Source: Gracilaria vermiculophylla (taxonomy: Eukaryota; Rhodophyta; Florideophyceae; Gracilariales; Gracilariaceae). From it: a stretch of DNA of 64,000 bases. Within the stretch, counting starts at the first letter, position 1. The number at the start of each line of letters is the position of its first letter. Positions 19,549 through 29,026 of the stretch are shown piece after piece. Position numbers and translations under genes: made by a program. Below the pieces are notes generated by a model, which worked only from the letters and a program-made list of their open reading frames with translations, was not told the DNA's origin and did no database searches. The DNA lies in the NCBI GenBank assembly GCA_019155205.2, contig JAHNZQ020000004.1, positions 1,349,799 through 1,413,798 on the forward strand, in the 5' to 3' direction.

Positions 19549-20799
19549 ATGGAGCGCGAACAGGACGGTCGGCTGCCGGGCGACGACGCGAGCTGGCGGG
19601 GCTGGCTGGGCGGCAAGGTAGCCAACGCGGAGGCCGCTCTGGCTTCTGTCTTCACCAACGAGTGTGCTATCAGCCCGGCTGCGGCGCAAGGGTCTCAACT
19701 CGAGCCCCACACGGAGCATGATGACGAGAGCTTTCTCGCGGCGCGCATGTCGCGCACGACGTCGGGACTGTCGTTTTCGGAGGCGTGGTGCGCCGTGCGA
19801 CGCGCGGCGGCGGCTGCCATGGGCAGCCTTGAACAGATGGATGGCTCAGCGTCGCGCGTAGATTCGACTGGTGTGCAAGAGCAGCAGGAACAAGATGGTG
19901 TCACCGATGACGGTGCGGTTGTTTCGCTTCAGCAGCGAGCCGTGTTGGACAACTACAAACTGAACGAACGCAACGTAGCGCCAAAGGGTTCCTTGGCTCA
20001 TTTGTCCATGTCCGACTGCAGCGAGATGGAACAACTCGGCAAGGACGTGCAATTGGATGCATATGAGGACAACTTTGCAGCGCTGGAGCAGAATCATGGC
20101 ACCGACGGCTGTGCAAAGCATACAAAGCAAAGCACGAGGTGTGACAAGCACAGAAGCGAAATATGCGAGTGTATGGTGAGCGAAGAGCGTGTGGCGCAGC
20201 TAAAGAGGCGCTTTGATATGATGTTTGAGCAAAATGGAGGCGCCGAATGCGTGGCGCGAGTGAAAGAGATTGGCGATACTCAGCTGATGGGCATGCGAGA
20301 TTGCAGCAGAATGGACTCGCGCGTGCTAGAGGAGTTGTGCGAAGCGAAGCGCATGTTGGATAAGGCGCTGTGTAGTCTGGAGATGGCGGCCAGGAAGCGG
20401 GTGGATGAGAGCGGCGAAGCAGCGTCGGCGGCCGCAAGCGTCATTGAGCAGACCAAAGAGAACGTGAAGCGAGAGGAGGATCTGGTGGACGACTGCAGTC
20501 GTCTTCTGGCCGTGTTTGCGAGCAAAGTGTGCGCGAACGTGCTGCGGTGTGTTGAGGAGCGTGATGCCGTGAGTTGGAGCGGCCGCGTGCAACAGTTGGT
20601 GCACATTGCTTCTGTGGGCGTGGGGCAGCTGCGAACGATTTGCTTCTCGTTTGCTGCGGAGCTCCCGCCGCCTGAAACATGCACGCCCGTGCTCAAGGAC
20701 GTCTCGGTGCGGCATGTGCTGCAATGCGTGGCGCTTGCCGTGGCTGCATTCCACGTCGAGGCGGCCGAACGCGCTGTTGAATGCAGTGTGCAATTGTGA
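19549..20799 (+). CDS. Acidic coiled-coil-like protein, unknown
   Basis: A 416-aa protein not recognised. It is acidic, rich in Glu, Asp, Ala and Cys, with no TM segment or signal peptide. An N-terminal segment (SWRGWLGGKVANAEAALASVF) is amphipathic. Residues about 220-345 are mostly charged and probably helical, for example ERVAQLKRRFDMMFEQ and VLEELCEAKRMLDKALCSLE. The C-terminal 90 residues look more globular and contain several cysteines. The layout (short amphipathic start, then a helical body) would suit a trafficking or scaffolding protein, but there is no specific evidence. The ATG at 19549 is the first in a long open frame. Confidence 0.65.
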   Translation: MEREQDGRLPGDDASWRGWLGGKVANAEAALASVFTNECAISPAAAQGSQLEPHTEHDDESFLAARMSRTTSGLSFSEAWCAVRRAAAAAMGSLEQMDGSASRVDSTGVQEQQEQDGVTDDGAVVSLQQRAVLDNYKLNERNVAPKGSLAHLSMSDCSEMEQLGKDVQLDAYEDNFAALEQNHGTDGCAKHTKQSTRCDKHRSEICECMVSEERVAQLKRRFDMMFEQNGGAECVARVKEIGDTQLMGMRDCSRMDSRVLEELCEAKRMLDKALCSLEMAARKRVDESGEAASAAASVIEQTKENVKREEDLVDDCSRLLAVFASKVCANVLRCVEERDAVSWSGRVQQLVHIASVGVGQLRTICFSFAAELPPPETCTPVLKDVSVRHVLQCVALAVAAFHVEAAERAVECSVQL

Positions 20800-20918
20800 G
20801 CGTTGTAAAACTCTCGCATGTTTTGCTTCAAGCCCAGCTGCCATGCGCTGCGCAGCGCTCGGTCGCAGTCCTCCGCGCGCAGCGAGGGCGCGCGTGCGTC
20901 CCCCTTTTGCGCAACTCG

Positions 20919-21006
20919 CCCATTCTTCTGTGCACACTCGCCCATTCTTCTGTGCACACTCGCCCATTCTTCTGTGCACACTCGCCCATTCTTCTGTGCA
21001 CGCTCG
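20919..21006. repeat. 22-base minisatellite, four copies
   Basis: Four head-to-tail copies of a 22-base unit beginning CCCATTCTTCTGTGCACA; the first three are identical and the fourth has one substitution (A to G). It starts 119 bases after the stop of the upstream gene. The unit contains the palindrome TGTGCACA. Open frames that cross it (TEEWASVHRRMGECAQKN-like on the minus strand) are produced by the repeat. Confidence 0.95.
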
Positions 21007-21740
21007 CGCTCGCCGCACCCACGTATGCGCTCACGAGACGCCCCGCCGCCTGCGAAAAGTATGACCCAAAAGTATGACCGGTCGCACGCCCACGGCGGCC
21101 ACACGCCACCACTGCCTCGCCGTGATGCAGCAGCCGCGCCTTGGCGCTGCCGCGCCCGCATGCACCAGTGCGCGCCGCCGAGGGGCGCCCCGACGCTGCG
21201 CCGCATCGCGTCCACCTGCGCGCCTGTCGCGCAGCGCACGGCGCCCGCGCCCGCATGCACGCGCGCGCCGGTCGGGACTGCGCGGCGCCGCGACGGCCTG
21301 CGCCTTGCGCCGCGCGTACGCGCTCAATGCCTGACGCCTTTCACCACCGACGCGACGCGCGAGCGCTGAGGCGCTGACGCATGGCCTGCTGCCGCGCAGA
21401 CGGTGGCGCCGCCGCCGCCGGCGGAGGCGCCGGCGAGGCGCGGCCGGGCGCCGGAGCGCGCGGCGGCGGGGGGAGGGGGGGGGGGGGGGGGGGGGGGGGT
21501 GGTGGGGGGGGGGGGGGCTTTCGAGGGCAGGCGCCCACGGGGGGCGCGGCCCCCCGCCGCGCCNNNNNNNNNNGGCAGCGCTCCGGTGGGCCCATGACCA
21601 CCCTTTTTTGATACCCCCGCACGCCCTCCCCCCCCCCCCCCCCCCGGCCCCCCCCCCCCCCCCCCCTCCACTGCCCAACTGTCGCCGCCGCCGGATCCCG
21701 CCGCCGCCGCGCCGCAGCTTCCCCGTGGCGCTCCCCCACC
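21007..21740. other. Low-complexity region with scaffold gap
   Basis: Ten N at 21564-21573 mark a gap. To the left lie long G runs (about 21477-21520), to the right long C runs (about 21628-21665). Nothing here is a convincing gene. The right end is the leader of the kinase gene. Confidence 0.7.
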
Positions 21741-24155
21741 ATGCAGTCCGAGCCATCGCTCTCGCCGGTGGCACGCTCCCCTCCCCCTGCACCCCCCCCC
21801 ACCCCCAACGCCGTCAGCATCCCCGCCTCCCCCCACCCCGACCTCGCCCTGCTCGACGCACTTGTGTCCGCCACGCAGCGCCTGTACCACACCGCCGGAA
21901 TTCTGCAACCCCCCCGCCCCGCCTCCTCGCTCAGCACCCTCCCGTGGCTGCTCGAGCGCCTCCAGAACCTCAATGACTACCTCATGCGCCGCACGCGCAC
22001 CGCGCTCTCCGAGCAGGCCAGCTCCGAGTTTCTGGACGGCCTCGGCGACAAGAAGGTGTACTCCGATGACGAGCCCGACCACATCTACGAAGACTCCACG
22101 CGCAAGCGCTCCAAGAGGATGAGCGCCACCGCGCGGCCGCGCTTCTCCGGCTACAAGAAGCCGCTGCTGCCCGAACTGGAGATCGACGACGACGCGCACT
22201 TGGTGTCCGCCGCCAGCTCTGGCCTGGAGCCGCGCAGGGACGCGCGCCCGCCCTCGCGCCTGCTCGGCTCGGCCGCCAATTCCTTCTTCAACAAGATGAG
22301 CTCGTGGAAGAGCCTGGGCTACTCGGAGGCGTCCAAACTGCATCGCGACTACTCCAAAATTTTCTGCGGCGAGGAGCAGTCCAAACTAGCCAACGGCGAG
22401 AGCTCCATTCAGGTGGCCGGCGGCGATTTGTACAATACCGAACCCCTTGCGCAACGCTGGGAGCTGGCGCAGAAAATCGGAGAAGGAGGGTATGCCGTCG
22501 TGCGCCTCGCCAGAAGGAAGGACCCGCTGCCCGGGCAGCCGCCGCCGGAAAACCGGCTGGCAGCCATCAAGATCATCTCCAAGCGCAACGCGGACATGTA
22601 CAACGAGAAAATGGTCAGCCGCGAAGTGTTCAGTTTCCGCCTGCTCGAATTGGCAGGCGGGCACGCAAACATCGTGGAGCTGTACGAGGTTTGCGAGGAC
22701 GACGAAAACGTTTACTTGGTCATGGAACTGCTTCAGGGCGGCGAACTATTTGTACGAATCGCAGAAAGGGGCCAGTACACTGAGCGCGATGCGGCCAACT
22801 TGGTCGTGTCCATGTTGGCCAGTCTGGCGTTTTGCCACAGGCACAATCTCACGCACCGAGATGTGAAACCCGAGAACTTTGTGTTCACGCATCCGCACGG
22901 CGACGAGGCGGATGTGAAGCTGACTGATTTTGGAATTGCGTATTACTCTGAGGACCCCACGGCACTGTGTAAGACTCTGTGTGGAACGCCGTTGTATGTG
23001 GCTCCCGAGGTTCTTCTCCGACAGCCGTACGGAGCAGAGGCAGACCTTTGGTCGCTGGGCGTGATTGTGTACATCATGCTTGTGGGATACCCTCCATTTG
23101 ATGATAACGACATTGTTCAGCTGGTGAAAAAGATCAAGTTTCGTCCAGTGAAGTTCGACGGTGCCGAGTGGAGGCTCATCTCAGCATCAGGAAAGGAATT
23201 CCTGGCCAACCTGCTGGACAAGGACGCGTCGAACCGCATGACAGCGCAGCAGGCGTTGGAGCACGACTGGCTTCGAAACAATTGCGAAGCGGCGTCCATG
23301 AACGTGCTGGACGTGGCGCAGTCCAACATCAAGTCGTTTGTGAATCGGCGCAGGTGGCGACAGGCCATACAGGGCGTCAAGGCCATGAATCGTCTGCACC
23401 GCATGATCGAGCTGAGTCGCGAGCCGCACATGGTGGACGAACTGGAGGAGGTTTTGGGTGAGAGGGTGGAGGTGGTGGGCGTGCAGCGCGCACGCAACGA
23501 ACACGGGGACGAGCGGCCAAGGTACTACCAGAGCGCGCTTGTGTCGCGGCGCATGTCGAGCTCGAGCAGCGAGCAGGAGTCGGGCGAAAGCAGGGTGACG
23601 CCGCTGACCAAGCTGATGACGTCGGCGTCGGCGTCGTCCGTGCCGGCGACGTGCCTGTCGTACTCGGACCAGGGGACGAGCGGGACGAACAAGGCGGTGT
23701 CGCAGCTGTCGCAGCGCATGCTGCTGCCCACGGTGCCCGAAGTGGACAACGCGACGTCCATGGCGCTGTTCCGGGAGGAGTCGGCGTTCGGGAGCCACGA
23801 GGACGTGAGCCGGTTCTCGGACGAGCGGCCGCGGCCGGCGCGGCAGCGCGGGGCGCTGGTGGCGGCGGCGGCGGCGGCGGAGCTGGCGTCGAGCCTGGCG
23901 CGGACGGAGACGACGCCCATGCCCGTGCGCGGGTACAACAGCCACAGCGGGCGACTGGGGCGGTCGCTGACGCGCGGGGGCGAGGGCGGGGGGGGGGGGG
24001 GGGTGCGCAAGATGTCCAACCGCGCGCGGCGGCTGATAGGGCGCAGCGGCTGGGGACGGGGCAGCAACAGCAGTGACAGCCGCAGTCCGGTGATGATCGG
24101 CATGGGCGAGCACCGGCGCCGCAGGAAGCTGCCGTGGTTCAACAACAAGCTGTAG
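21741..24155 (+). CDS. CAMK-family protein kinase, long tails
   Basis: An 804-aa serine/threonine kinase. The domain covers about residues 235-515: GEGGYAVVRLAR glycine loop, AAIKIISK lysine, HRDVKPEN (about 373), DFGIAYYS (about 395), CGTPLYVAPEVL and the CAMK-type DLWSLGVIVYIMLVGYPPF. The C-terminal end of the domain (LLDKDASNRMTAQQALEHDWL) is followed by SNIKSFVNRRRWRQAIQGVKA, a basic amphipathic stretch like an autoinhibitory, calmodulin-binding segment. There are no EF hands, so it is a CaMK-like or CDPK-related kinase rather than a CDPK. A 230-residue N-terminal and a 260-residue C-terminal extension are low-complexity and serine-rich, with poly-Ala and poly-Gly runs. Target unknown. 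Confidence 0.9.
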   Translation: MQSEPSLSPVARSPPPAPPPTPNAVSIPASPHPDLALLDALVSATQRLYHTAGILQPPRPASSLSTLPWLLERLQNLNDYLMRRTRTALSEQASSEFLDGLGDKKVYSDDEPDHIYEDSTRKRSKRMSATARPRFSGYKKPLLPELEIDDDAHLVSAASSGLEPRRDARPPSRLLGSAANSFFNKMSSWKSLGYSEASKLHRDYSKIFCGEEQSKLANGESSIQVAGGDLYNTEPLAQRWELAQKIGEGGYAVVRLARRKDPLPGQPPPENRLAAIKIISKRNADMYNEKMVSREVFSFRLLELAGGHANIVELYEVCEDDENVYLVMELLQGGELFVRIAERGQYTERDAANLVVSMLASLAFCHRHNLTHRDVKPENFVFTHPHGDEADVKLTDFGIAYYSEDPTALCKTLCGTPLYVAPEVLLRQPYGAEADLWSLGVIVYIMLVGYPPFDDNDIVQLVKKIKFRPVKFDGAEWRLISASGKEFLANLLDKDASNRMTAQQALEHDWLRNNCEAASMNVLDVAQSNIKSFVNRRRWRQAIQGVKAMNRLHRMIELSREPHMVDELEEVLGERVEVVGVQRARNEHGDERPRYYQSALVSRRMSSSSSEQESGESRVTPLTKLMTSASASSVPATCLSYSDQGTSGTNKAVSQLSQRMLLPTVPEVDNATSMALFREESAFGSHEDVSRFSDERPRPARQRGALVAAAAAAELASSLARTETTPMPVRGYNSHSGRLGRSLTRGGEGGGGGGVRKMSNRARRLIGRSGWGRGSNSSDSRSPVMIGMGEHRRRRKLPWFNNKL

Positions 24156-24504
24156 TGCTGTAGTGTACATAATGGTTTTTGCTTTTTTTTTTCTTTTTTT
24201 TTTTTCTTTTTTTCTTTTTTTTTTCAAAACTTGGCGCGCGCGCGCGCGCGGTGGCGCACCGCACGACTAACTGGCAGTGCGTTGACGACCAACAACACGA
24301 GTGGTGGGGCACACATTTTTTGCTCAACGTGTATTTTGACTTGCGCATGATATAAACAAATTTTTGTACAGCGGCAGCGGCAACCACAGCCATGGAGAGG
24401 TGCAACGCGCGCAGCCGGCTCGCTCTCGGGCGACAACACCCAAGCAGCGCTGCGCTGCGACCAAGTGCGCAGCGTGCGGGTGAGCGCGAGCGCGTGTGAC
24501 TTGG
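24156..24504. other. Convergent 3' space with T and CG tracts
   Basis: Between two convergent stops: a T-rich tract (24182-24225, T with scattered C) and an alternating CG run (about 24234-24250). Probably 3' UTR sequence. The CG run could adopt Z-DNA. Confidence 0.6.
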
Positions 24505-25590
24505 CTAGATGAACGGGAAAATGATGTACTCTGCGTAGAAGAGCTTCCAGATGAAGGCGTAAAAGGCCTTGATGGACTCGTGGTTGTGCGGCTGCACGGT
24601 GCGCTGGTAGCGCAGCAGCCACAGCGCCAGGAACAAGTGGCCGAAAAGCAGCACCGGCGTGCGAAAGGCGTGCGGCGGGGCCACGAGCGCCGTGACGATG
24701 GCGGCGGCGTAGTTGAGCAGCAGCACGGCCACGACGAGCGACACCATTCGCGCGGGGCCCACGGCGGCGGCAAACGTGGGGATGCGCTCCATGCGGTCGC
24801 CCTTGATGTCCGGCAGGTCCTTGGCCAGCGCGATGACGCAGGCGAAGACGGTCATGAAGGCGGCCAGAAAGGTGATGGGCGGCGACCACGCAAACGGCAG
24901 GCGCAGCGCGGACTTGGTGGCGTGGTACACGCCAAAGTTGAGCAGGAAGCCGCGCACGCACGAGATGGTGAGCGCGGCCAGCGGCGGGAAGCGCTTGAAG
25001 CGGAACGGGGGCACGGAGTAGAGCGCGCCCACGCCCATGCCGAAGGCGTACAGGCCGAAGATGAGGCGCGAGAAGAGGGCGCGCACGAGCGCCAGCCCCA
25101 CGGCGGCGCTGGCCAGCACGACCGCCCACGCGCGCGCGCTGCGCATCTCGCCGGCGGCCAGCGGCAGGAAGGGCTTGTTGACGCGGTCGACGCGCACGTC
25201 GAAGATCTGGTTGATGCCCACGATGAAGGCGTTGCCCAGCAGCAGCGCCAGCAGCCCCAGCGCGGCGCGCGGCAGCAGCGCCCAGTCCACGGCGGCGGAC
25301 GACTCGAGCAGCGCGCGCGCCACGCCGGCCAGCGCGGCCAGCAGCGTGCCGCGCATGGTGTGCGGGCGCGAGAACTTGAGCAGCGCGCGCAGCGCGGACG
25401 GGCGCGGCGGCGGCGGCTTGGCGCCGTTGGCGTCCGCCAGCGCGGCGCGCGCGCGCGCGCGGCGGCGTAGCGGCGCCGCCGGCGGCGGCGGCGGGAGGGG
25501 GGCGGCGAGGCGCGACGGCGGCGCGCGCGCAGCGGCACGCGCGCGGCGCAGCGGCGCGGGCGGCGCGAAGGCCACGCTGCGCGGCTGCAT
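24505..25590 (-). CDS. Homogentisate prenyltransferase (UbiA family), plastid
   Basis: A 361-aa membrane enzyme of the UbiA family that joins a prenyl diphosphate to homogentisate, for tocopherol (phytyl donor) or plastoquinone-9 (solanesyl donor). Two Asp-rich motifs are present: NQIFDVRVD (127-135) and KDLPDIKGD (257-265). VGINQIFDVRVDRVNKPFLP and the C-terminal FIWKLFYAEYIIFPFI are typical of the plant and algal plastid clade; KDLPD is closer to solanesyltransferase than to phytyltransferase, but I cannot decide. There are about eight hydrophobic segments. The ATG at 25588-25590 gives MQPRSVAFAPPAP, an early-phenylalanine transit peptide of about 55 residues. The frame is open upstream without plausible protein. 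Confidence 0.9.
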   Translation of the reverse strand: MQPRSVAFAPPAPLRRARAAARAPPSRLAAPLPPPPPAAPLRRRARARAALADANGAKPPPPRPSALRALLKFSRPHTMRGTLLAALAGVARALLESSAAVDWALLPRAALGLLALLLGNAFIVGINQIFDVRVDRVNKPFLPLAAGEMRSARAWAVVLASAAVGLALVRALFSRLIFGLYAFGMGVGALYSVPPFRFKRFPPLAALTISCVRGFLLNFGVYHATKSALRLPFAWSPPITFLAAFMTVFACVIALAKDLPDIKGDRMERIPTFAAAVGPARMVSLVVAVLLLNYAAAIVTALVAPPHAFRTPVLLFGHLFLALWLLRYQRTVQPHNHESIKAFYAFIWKLFYAEYIIFPFI

Positions 25591-26112
25591 GGTGCGCGCG
25601 CGGCCGGACGGCGGGGCGGACGGCGCGGGCGGGCGGGGGCGGGCGGGGGCGGGCGGCGCAGGCGGAGGCGGCGCGGGCGGGCGGGCAGGCGGGCGGCGCA
25701 GCTCACATGGCGGCGACGGCGGGGGCGGCGGCGACGGCGGCGGGGGCGGCGGCGTTGAGCGGGCGCGGGCGGAAGCGGCGGAGGTGCGAGCGGCGCGAAA
25801 AAAAAAAAAGTTGCGCTGAGCTGAAACGGAAGCGGGCGGCGGCGCCACCTGGCGGCGGCGCATTGGGCGCGGCGCGCATCGAACACGGCGCACGTGGCGG
25901 CGGCCAGCAGCTGCGCCGCGGCGCGGGCGTCGTCGTTTAGTGGCGCCGTGGTGGTGGCGCCGCGGCGGTGGGTGCGCAGCACAAGTGCGACGGCGCGGCG
26001 ACGCGCGAGTGGCGCCAATGGCCGTTTACGGAGCAGCGGCGCGGGGTGGCGGCAGCGGAGGCTGGCGCTGCGCCGCGCGGCGGGGCGACGCGCGAGAGGC
26101 GTCAAAGGGCGT
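25591..26112. other. Intergenic, extreme GC
   Basis: About 520 bases of very GC-rich sequence upstream of the prenyltransferase, with GGCGGG blocks and an 11-base A run near 25799-25809. No gene called. Confidence 0.4.
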
Positions 26113-26434
26113 TTACGGAGCAGCGGCGCGGGGAGGCTGCAGCGGAGGCCGGCGCTGCGGCGCGCGGCGGCGCACGCGCTGCTGCACGCGCTCGGCGGCG
26201 CCGAACGCGGCGCAGAACAGCAGCGCGCTGGCGCCGAGGTACAGCGCGCGCGCGCCGCCGCCGCGGAACAGCGCGCGCGCGCCCTCGCCGCGCACCGTGC
26301 GCGCGGCGCAGTGCAGCGCGCCCGAGTACACGCGCGCCGCCGCGCACGCCTTCTGCGCCATCACGCGCGTGCGCACCACGTCCAGCGGCGTGGTGGCCAG
26401 CCCCACGGCCGCCGCCGCCGCCGCGCCGCGCAGC

Positions 26435-26473
<39 letters not shown>

Positions 26474-26985
26474 GCGAGCAGCGCCAGGTGCGCCGCGCGG
26501 TACGGCACGTCGCGCGCCAGCTGCGCGCCCAGCCCGGCGTACAGCGCGCGCGGCCGCAGCGCCGCGCGCGCGCCCGCGCGCACGCCCGTCTGCGCGCGCA
26601 GCTTGGCCGCCTCGAGCGGCGCCGCCCACAGCGCCGCCGCGCAGTCGGCCGCCAGCGCCGCCGCCGCCGCGCCGCCGCGCCGCGCGCGCAGCCGCGCGCG
26701 CAGCGCCGCGAACAGCGCCAGCGACAGCGCCGCGTACGGCACCTGCGCCGCCACCGCCGCCGCCAGCCCCGCGCGCGCCGCGCCGCCGCGCGCAAACGCG
26801 CCGATGGCGCGCGGCGACGTCGCCGCCGTCTGCTGCAGCCGCGCCTTGAGCGTGTCCAGCGGGTGCAGCACCACCACCGTCGTCAGCCGCGCCGCCGCCA
26901 CCGCCGCCACCGTCGCCCCGCCCACCGCGCCGCCCTCGTCGCCCGCGCCCCGCTCGTCGCCCACGCCCCGCTCGTCGCCCGCCAT
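26113..26985 (-). CDS. Mitochondrial carrier family (SLC25) protein
   Basis: A 290-aa carrier with the three-repeat signature. Repeat 1 has HPLDTLKARLQQ, repeat 2 the variant PLEAAKLRAQ and repeat 3 TPLDVVRTRVMAQ. Overall it most resembles the S-adenosylmethionine carrier branch, which exchanges SAM across the mitochondrial or plastid envelope, but this is a guess from motifs. Composition is extraordinarily rich in Ala, Arg and Gly. A run of 12 glycines (around nt 26440-26472) sits in the loop before repeat 3, where a longer insertion is tolerated. The start at 26983-26985 gives MAGDERGVGDERGAG; longer frames upstream are repetitive and unlikely. Divergent with the ZIP gene, 251 bases between starts. 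Confidence 0.83.
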
Positions 26986-27147
26986 GCACGCACGCCGCCG
27001 CGCGCCGCCCCCGCTGCCGCCCCCGCCCCCGCCCCCGCCGTTATCAGCGCGCGCCGCGCCGCCAAAACCCTGCGCCGCGCGCGGAGCGGCGCCAAAAATC
27101 AGCCGCTGCGCGCCGCGCGCCGCCTGTGCGCCGCGCGCCGCGCCGCT

Positions 27148-27180
<33 letters not shown>

Positions 27181-27236
27181 CTTGCGCGCTCTCCGTCGCG
27201 CGCCGCGGTCTGACGCCACCGCCGCACGCGCGCAGC
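26986..27236. promoter_or_regulatory. Divergent promoter, carrier and ZIP genes
   Basis: A 251-base region between two opposite start codons. It is almost pure G and C, with a (CCG)n-type tract near 27148-27180. No TATA element. Confidence 0.4.
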
Positions 27237-28325
27237 ATGCGTTTTTGGGTGCTGGTCGTGGCCGCCGCGCTGGGCGTCGCCGCCGCCGCGGCGCACGAGC
27301 GCCCGCATGCGCACGCGCACGCTCACGCGCACGCGCACGCGCACGCGCACGCGCAGCCGCCACGCCAGCGCGCGCCCGCCTGCGCCGCGGCGCACGCGCC
27401 GCGCCCGCGCGCCGCCGACGCCGTGCTGAGCGCGCTGCGCCGCGCGCTGCAGCCGCTGCACCGCATGCCGCCCGAGGCGGCCGCCTTCACCGCGTCGCTG
27501 CTCGCGTCCTCCGTGTCGCTCGTGTCCGTGCTGCTGCTCCCGTTCTCCGCCGCGCTGTCCGCGCTGCTGCTGCCCTTCGCCGCCGGCGCCCTGCTGGCCG
27601 ACCTGTGCTCCCACCTGCTGCCGCACCTGTACGCCCACGCCGCCCCCGTCGCCCCGCTCCTGCTCGCCGTCGCCCTCTTCGCGCTGCTGGACGCCGTCCT
27701 GCAGCGCCTGCCGCACCATCACCACCACCAGCCCCACGAGCACCACCACCACCACCGCGTGCCCGCACAGCGCCCCGACGCCCCCGGCCCCCCCGACGCC
27801 CCCGCACCCCCCGACGCCCACTCCCTCAAGGACGCCTACATCAACCTGGCCGCCGACGCCCTGCACAACTTTTGCGACGGCCTGTCCATCGCCGCCGCCT
27901 TCCTCGCCTCCCCGTCCATGGGCGTCGTCACCACCGTCGCCGTCATCCTGCACGAGATCCCGCAGGAGCTCGCCGACTTTGCCGTCCTGCTGCGCGCCGG
28001 CTTCGGCCGCCCCTTCGCCCTGCTCGCCAACGCCCTGTGCGCCTGCACCGCCCTGCTGGGCACGCTCGTCGCCCTGCGTCTGCGCTCCGTCGCCGCCGGC
28101 GCCGACGCCCACCTCATGCCCTTCGCCGCCGGCGCCCTCATGTACATGACCTTCTGCACCGTCATGCCGCACGTCGTGCGCGACGTCTCGGCCCCCGTGT
28201 GGCGGGGGGGGAAGCCCGAGCCCGCCTCGCTGCCCCGCTTCTGCTTGCGCGCCGTCGCCGCCCTGGCTCTGGCCGCCTTGGGCGTCTTTGTCGTCTCTCT
28301 TGTTGAGCACGCTCACGAGCACTGA
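27237..28325 (+). CDS. ZIP metal transporter, LIV-1/KE4 type
   Basis: A 362-aa transporter of the SLC39 family that moves zinc or related ions into the cytosol, typically out of ER/Golgi for the KE4 (ZIP7/ZIP13) branch. It has a signal peptide (MRFWVLVVAAALGVAAAAA), then a His-Ala repeat (HAHAHA) and, between TM3 and TM4, a His-rich loop (HHHHHQPHEHHHHH) that likely binds metal. TM4 has NLAADALHNFCDGLSI with the pore His/Asn/Asp, and TM5 the family motif HEIPQELADFAVLL. The C-terminus is HAHEH. The usual Cys-Pro pair of plasma-membrane LIV-1 members is not seen. The ATG at 27237 is chosen for the signal peptide. Confidence 0.92.
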   Translation: MRFWVLVVAAALGVAAAAAHERPHAHAHAHAHAHAHAHAQPPRQRAPACAAAHAPRPRAADAVLSALRRALQPLHRMPPEAAAFTASLLASSVSLVSVLLLPFSAALSALLLPFAAGALLADLCSHLLPHLYAHAAPVAPLLLAVALFALLDAVLQRLPHHHHHQPHEHHHHHRVPAQRPDAPGPPDAPAPPDAHSLKDAYINLAADALHNFCDGLSIAAAFLASPSMGVVTTVAVILHEIPQELADFAVLLRAGFGRPFALLANALCACTALLGTLVALRLRSVAAGADAHLMPFAAGALMYMTFCTVMPHVVRDVSAPVWRGGKPEPASLPRFCLRAVAALALAALGVFVVSLVEHAHEH

Positions 28326-28627
28326 CCTTGGCGCCCTGCTGCTTCTGCCCTTTTTGCTGCCCGCCTGCTGCACACCTTCACCACCACCCCTGCCGTCGCC
28401 CCCGTGCGTCTCTGTCGCTGCTCTGCGTTCGCGTTCGCTGCTTGCTCGTGCTCTATTTGGGAACCACATTGCCAACGCCTTTTATTCGCTTGACAGCCGT
28501 GTGGGAGAAGACGCTCCGCCAGTGCGCGCGCCCTGTCCTCCTAAAGACGTTGCCGTTCCTCCCCTCCTCCATCGCTGGCGCACTCGCGTTGCGCCTCCGC
28601 AAAGCATGCGGCGCTATGCGCGCGCCC
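28326..28627. other. 3' region of the ZIP gene
   Basis: About 300 bases downstream of the ZIP stop. Open frames here are shadows of GC-rich sequence. Confidence 0.4.
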
Positions 28628-29026
28628 CTATGTCTGTCCGTCTGCTGCAGGCGCGTTGGTGTGCGTCGGTGGCGGCGAGGTCGTCCACGGCCACGCTCCG
28701 CGCCCGCCGCCGGCGCGCCCGCCGCCTCTCAGCCCGTGCACGTGCGCGCGCGTCGCCGCCGTGCTTCCGTTTGCGCCCGCGGCGCGTCTCGACGTGCGCC
28801 CGGCGTTCAGCGCGCCCGCCACTGCGCGGCGGAGGCGCGCCGAGCAAATCGGCAGCGCCACAAGCGCGTGGAACAGCACCACCAGCAGCACGGCAAACCG
28901 GAGCGCCCTCTGAGTCAGCTGTTTGCGCGGCTGCGAGCCGTGCGCGCGCGCGCGCTGCGGCTGCCCGCCGCCGCCGCCGCTGCCCGCCGCCGCCGCGGGG
29001 CCGAGTGCAAGGCGGCACTCGTGCAT
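28628..29026 (-). CDS. Possible small membrane protein
   Basis: A possible 132-aa protein. The only support is an ATG-started frame with one strongly hydrophobic segment (ALRFAVLLVVLFHALVALPI, about residues 41-60) flanked by basic residues. The rest is Ala/Arg/Gly-rich, as random frames in GC-rich DNA tend to be. Frames on the other strand are equally long, so this is weak. Confidence 0.2.
   Translation of the reverse strand: MHECRLALGPAAAAGSGGGGGQPQRARAHGSQPRKQLTQRALRFAVLLVVLFHALVALPICSARLRRAVAGALNAGRTSRRAAGANGSTAATRAHVHGLRGGGRAGGGRGAWPWTTSPPPTHTNAPAADGQT

Noticed and set aside
20326..21260. Minus-strand frames with repeated EEWASVHRRMGE-like peptides
   Set aside because: Produced by the 22-base minisatellite, which opens all frames because 22 is not a multiple of 3; no protein support outside it.
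21324..22343. Frames crossing the N gap on the minus strand
   Set aside because: They include the gap and homopolymers and are antisense to the CAMK-type kinase.
25940..28306. Very long plus-strand frame antisense to the carrier and over the ZIP start
   Set aside because: Ala/Arg/Pro low complexity; stop codons are rare in this GC-rich stretch, so length carries no weight.
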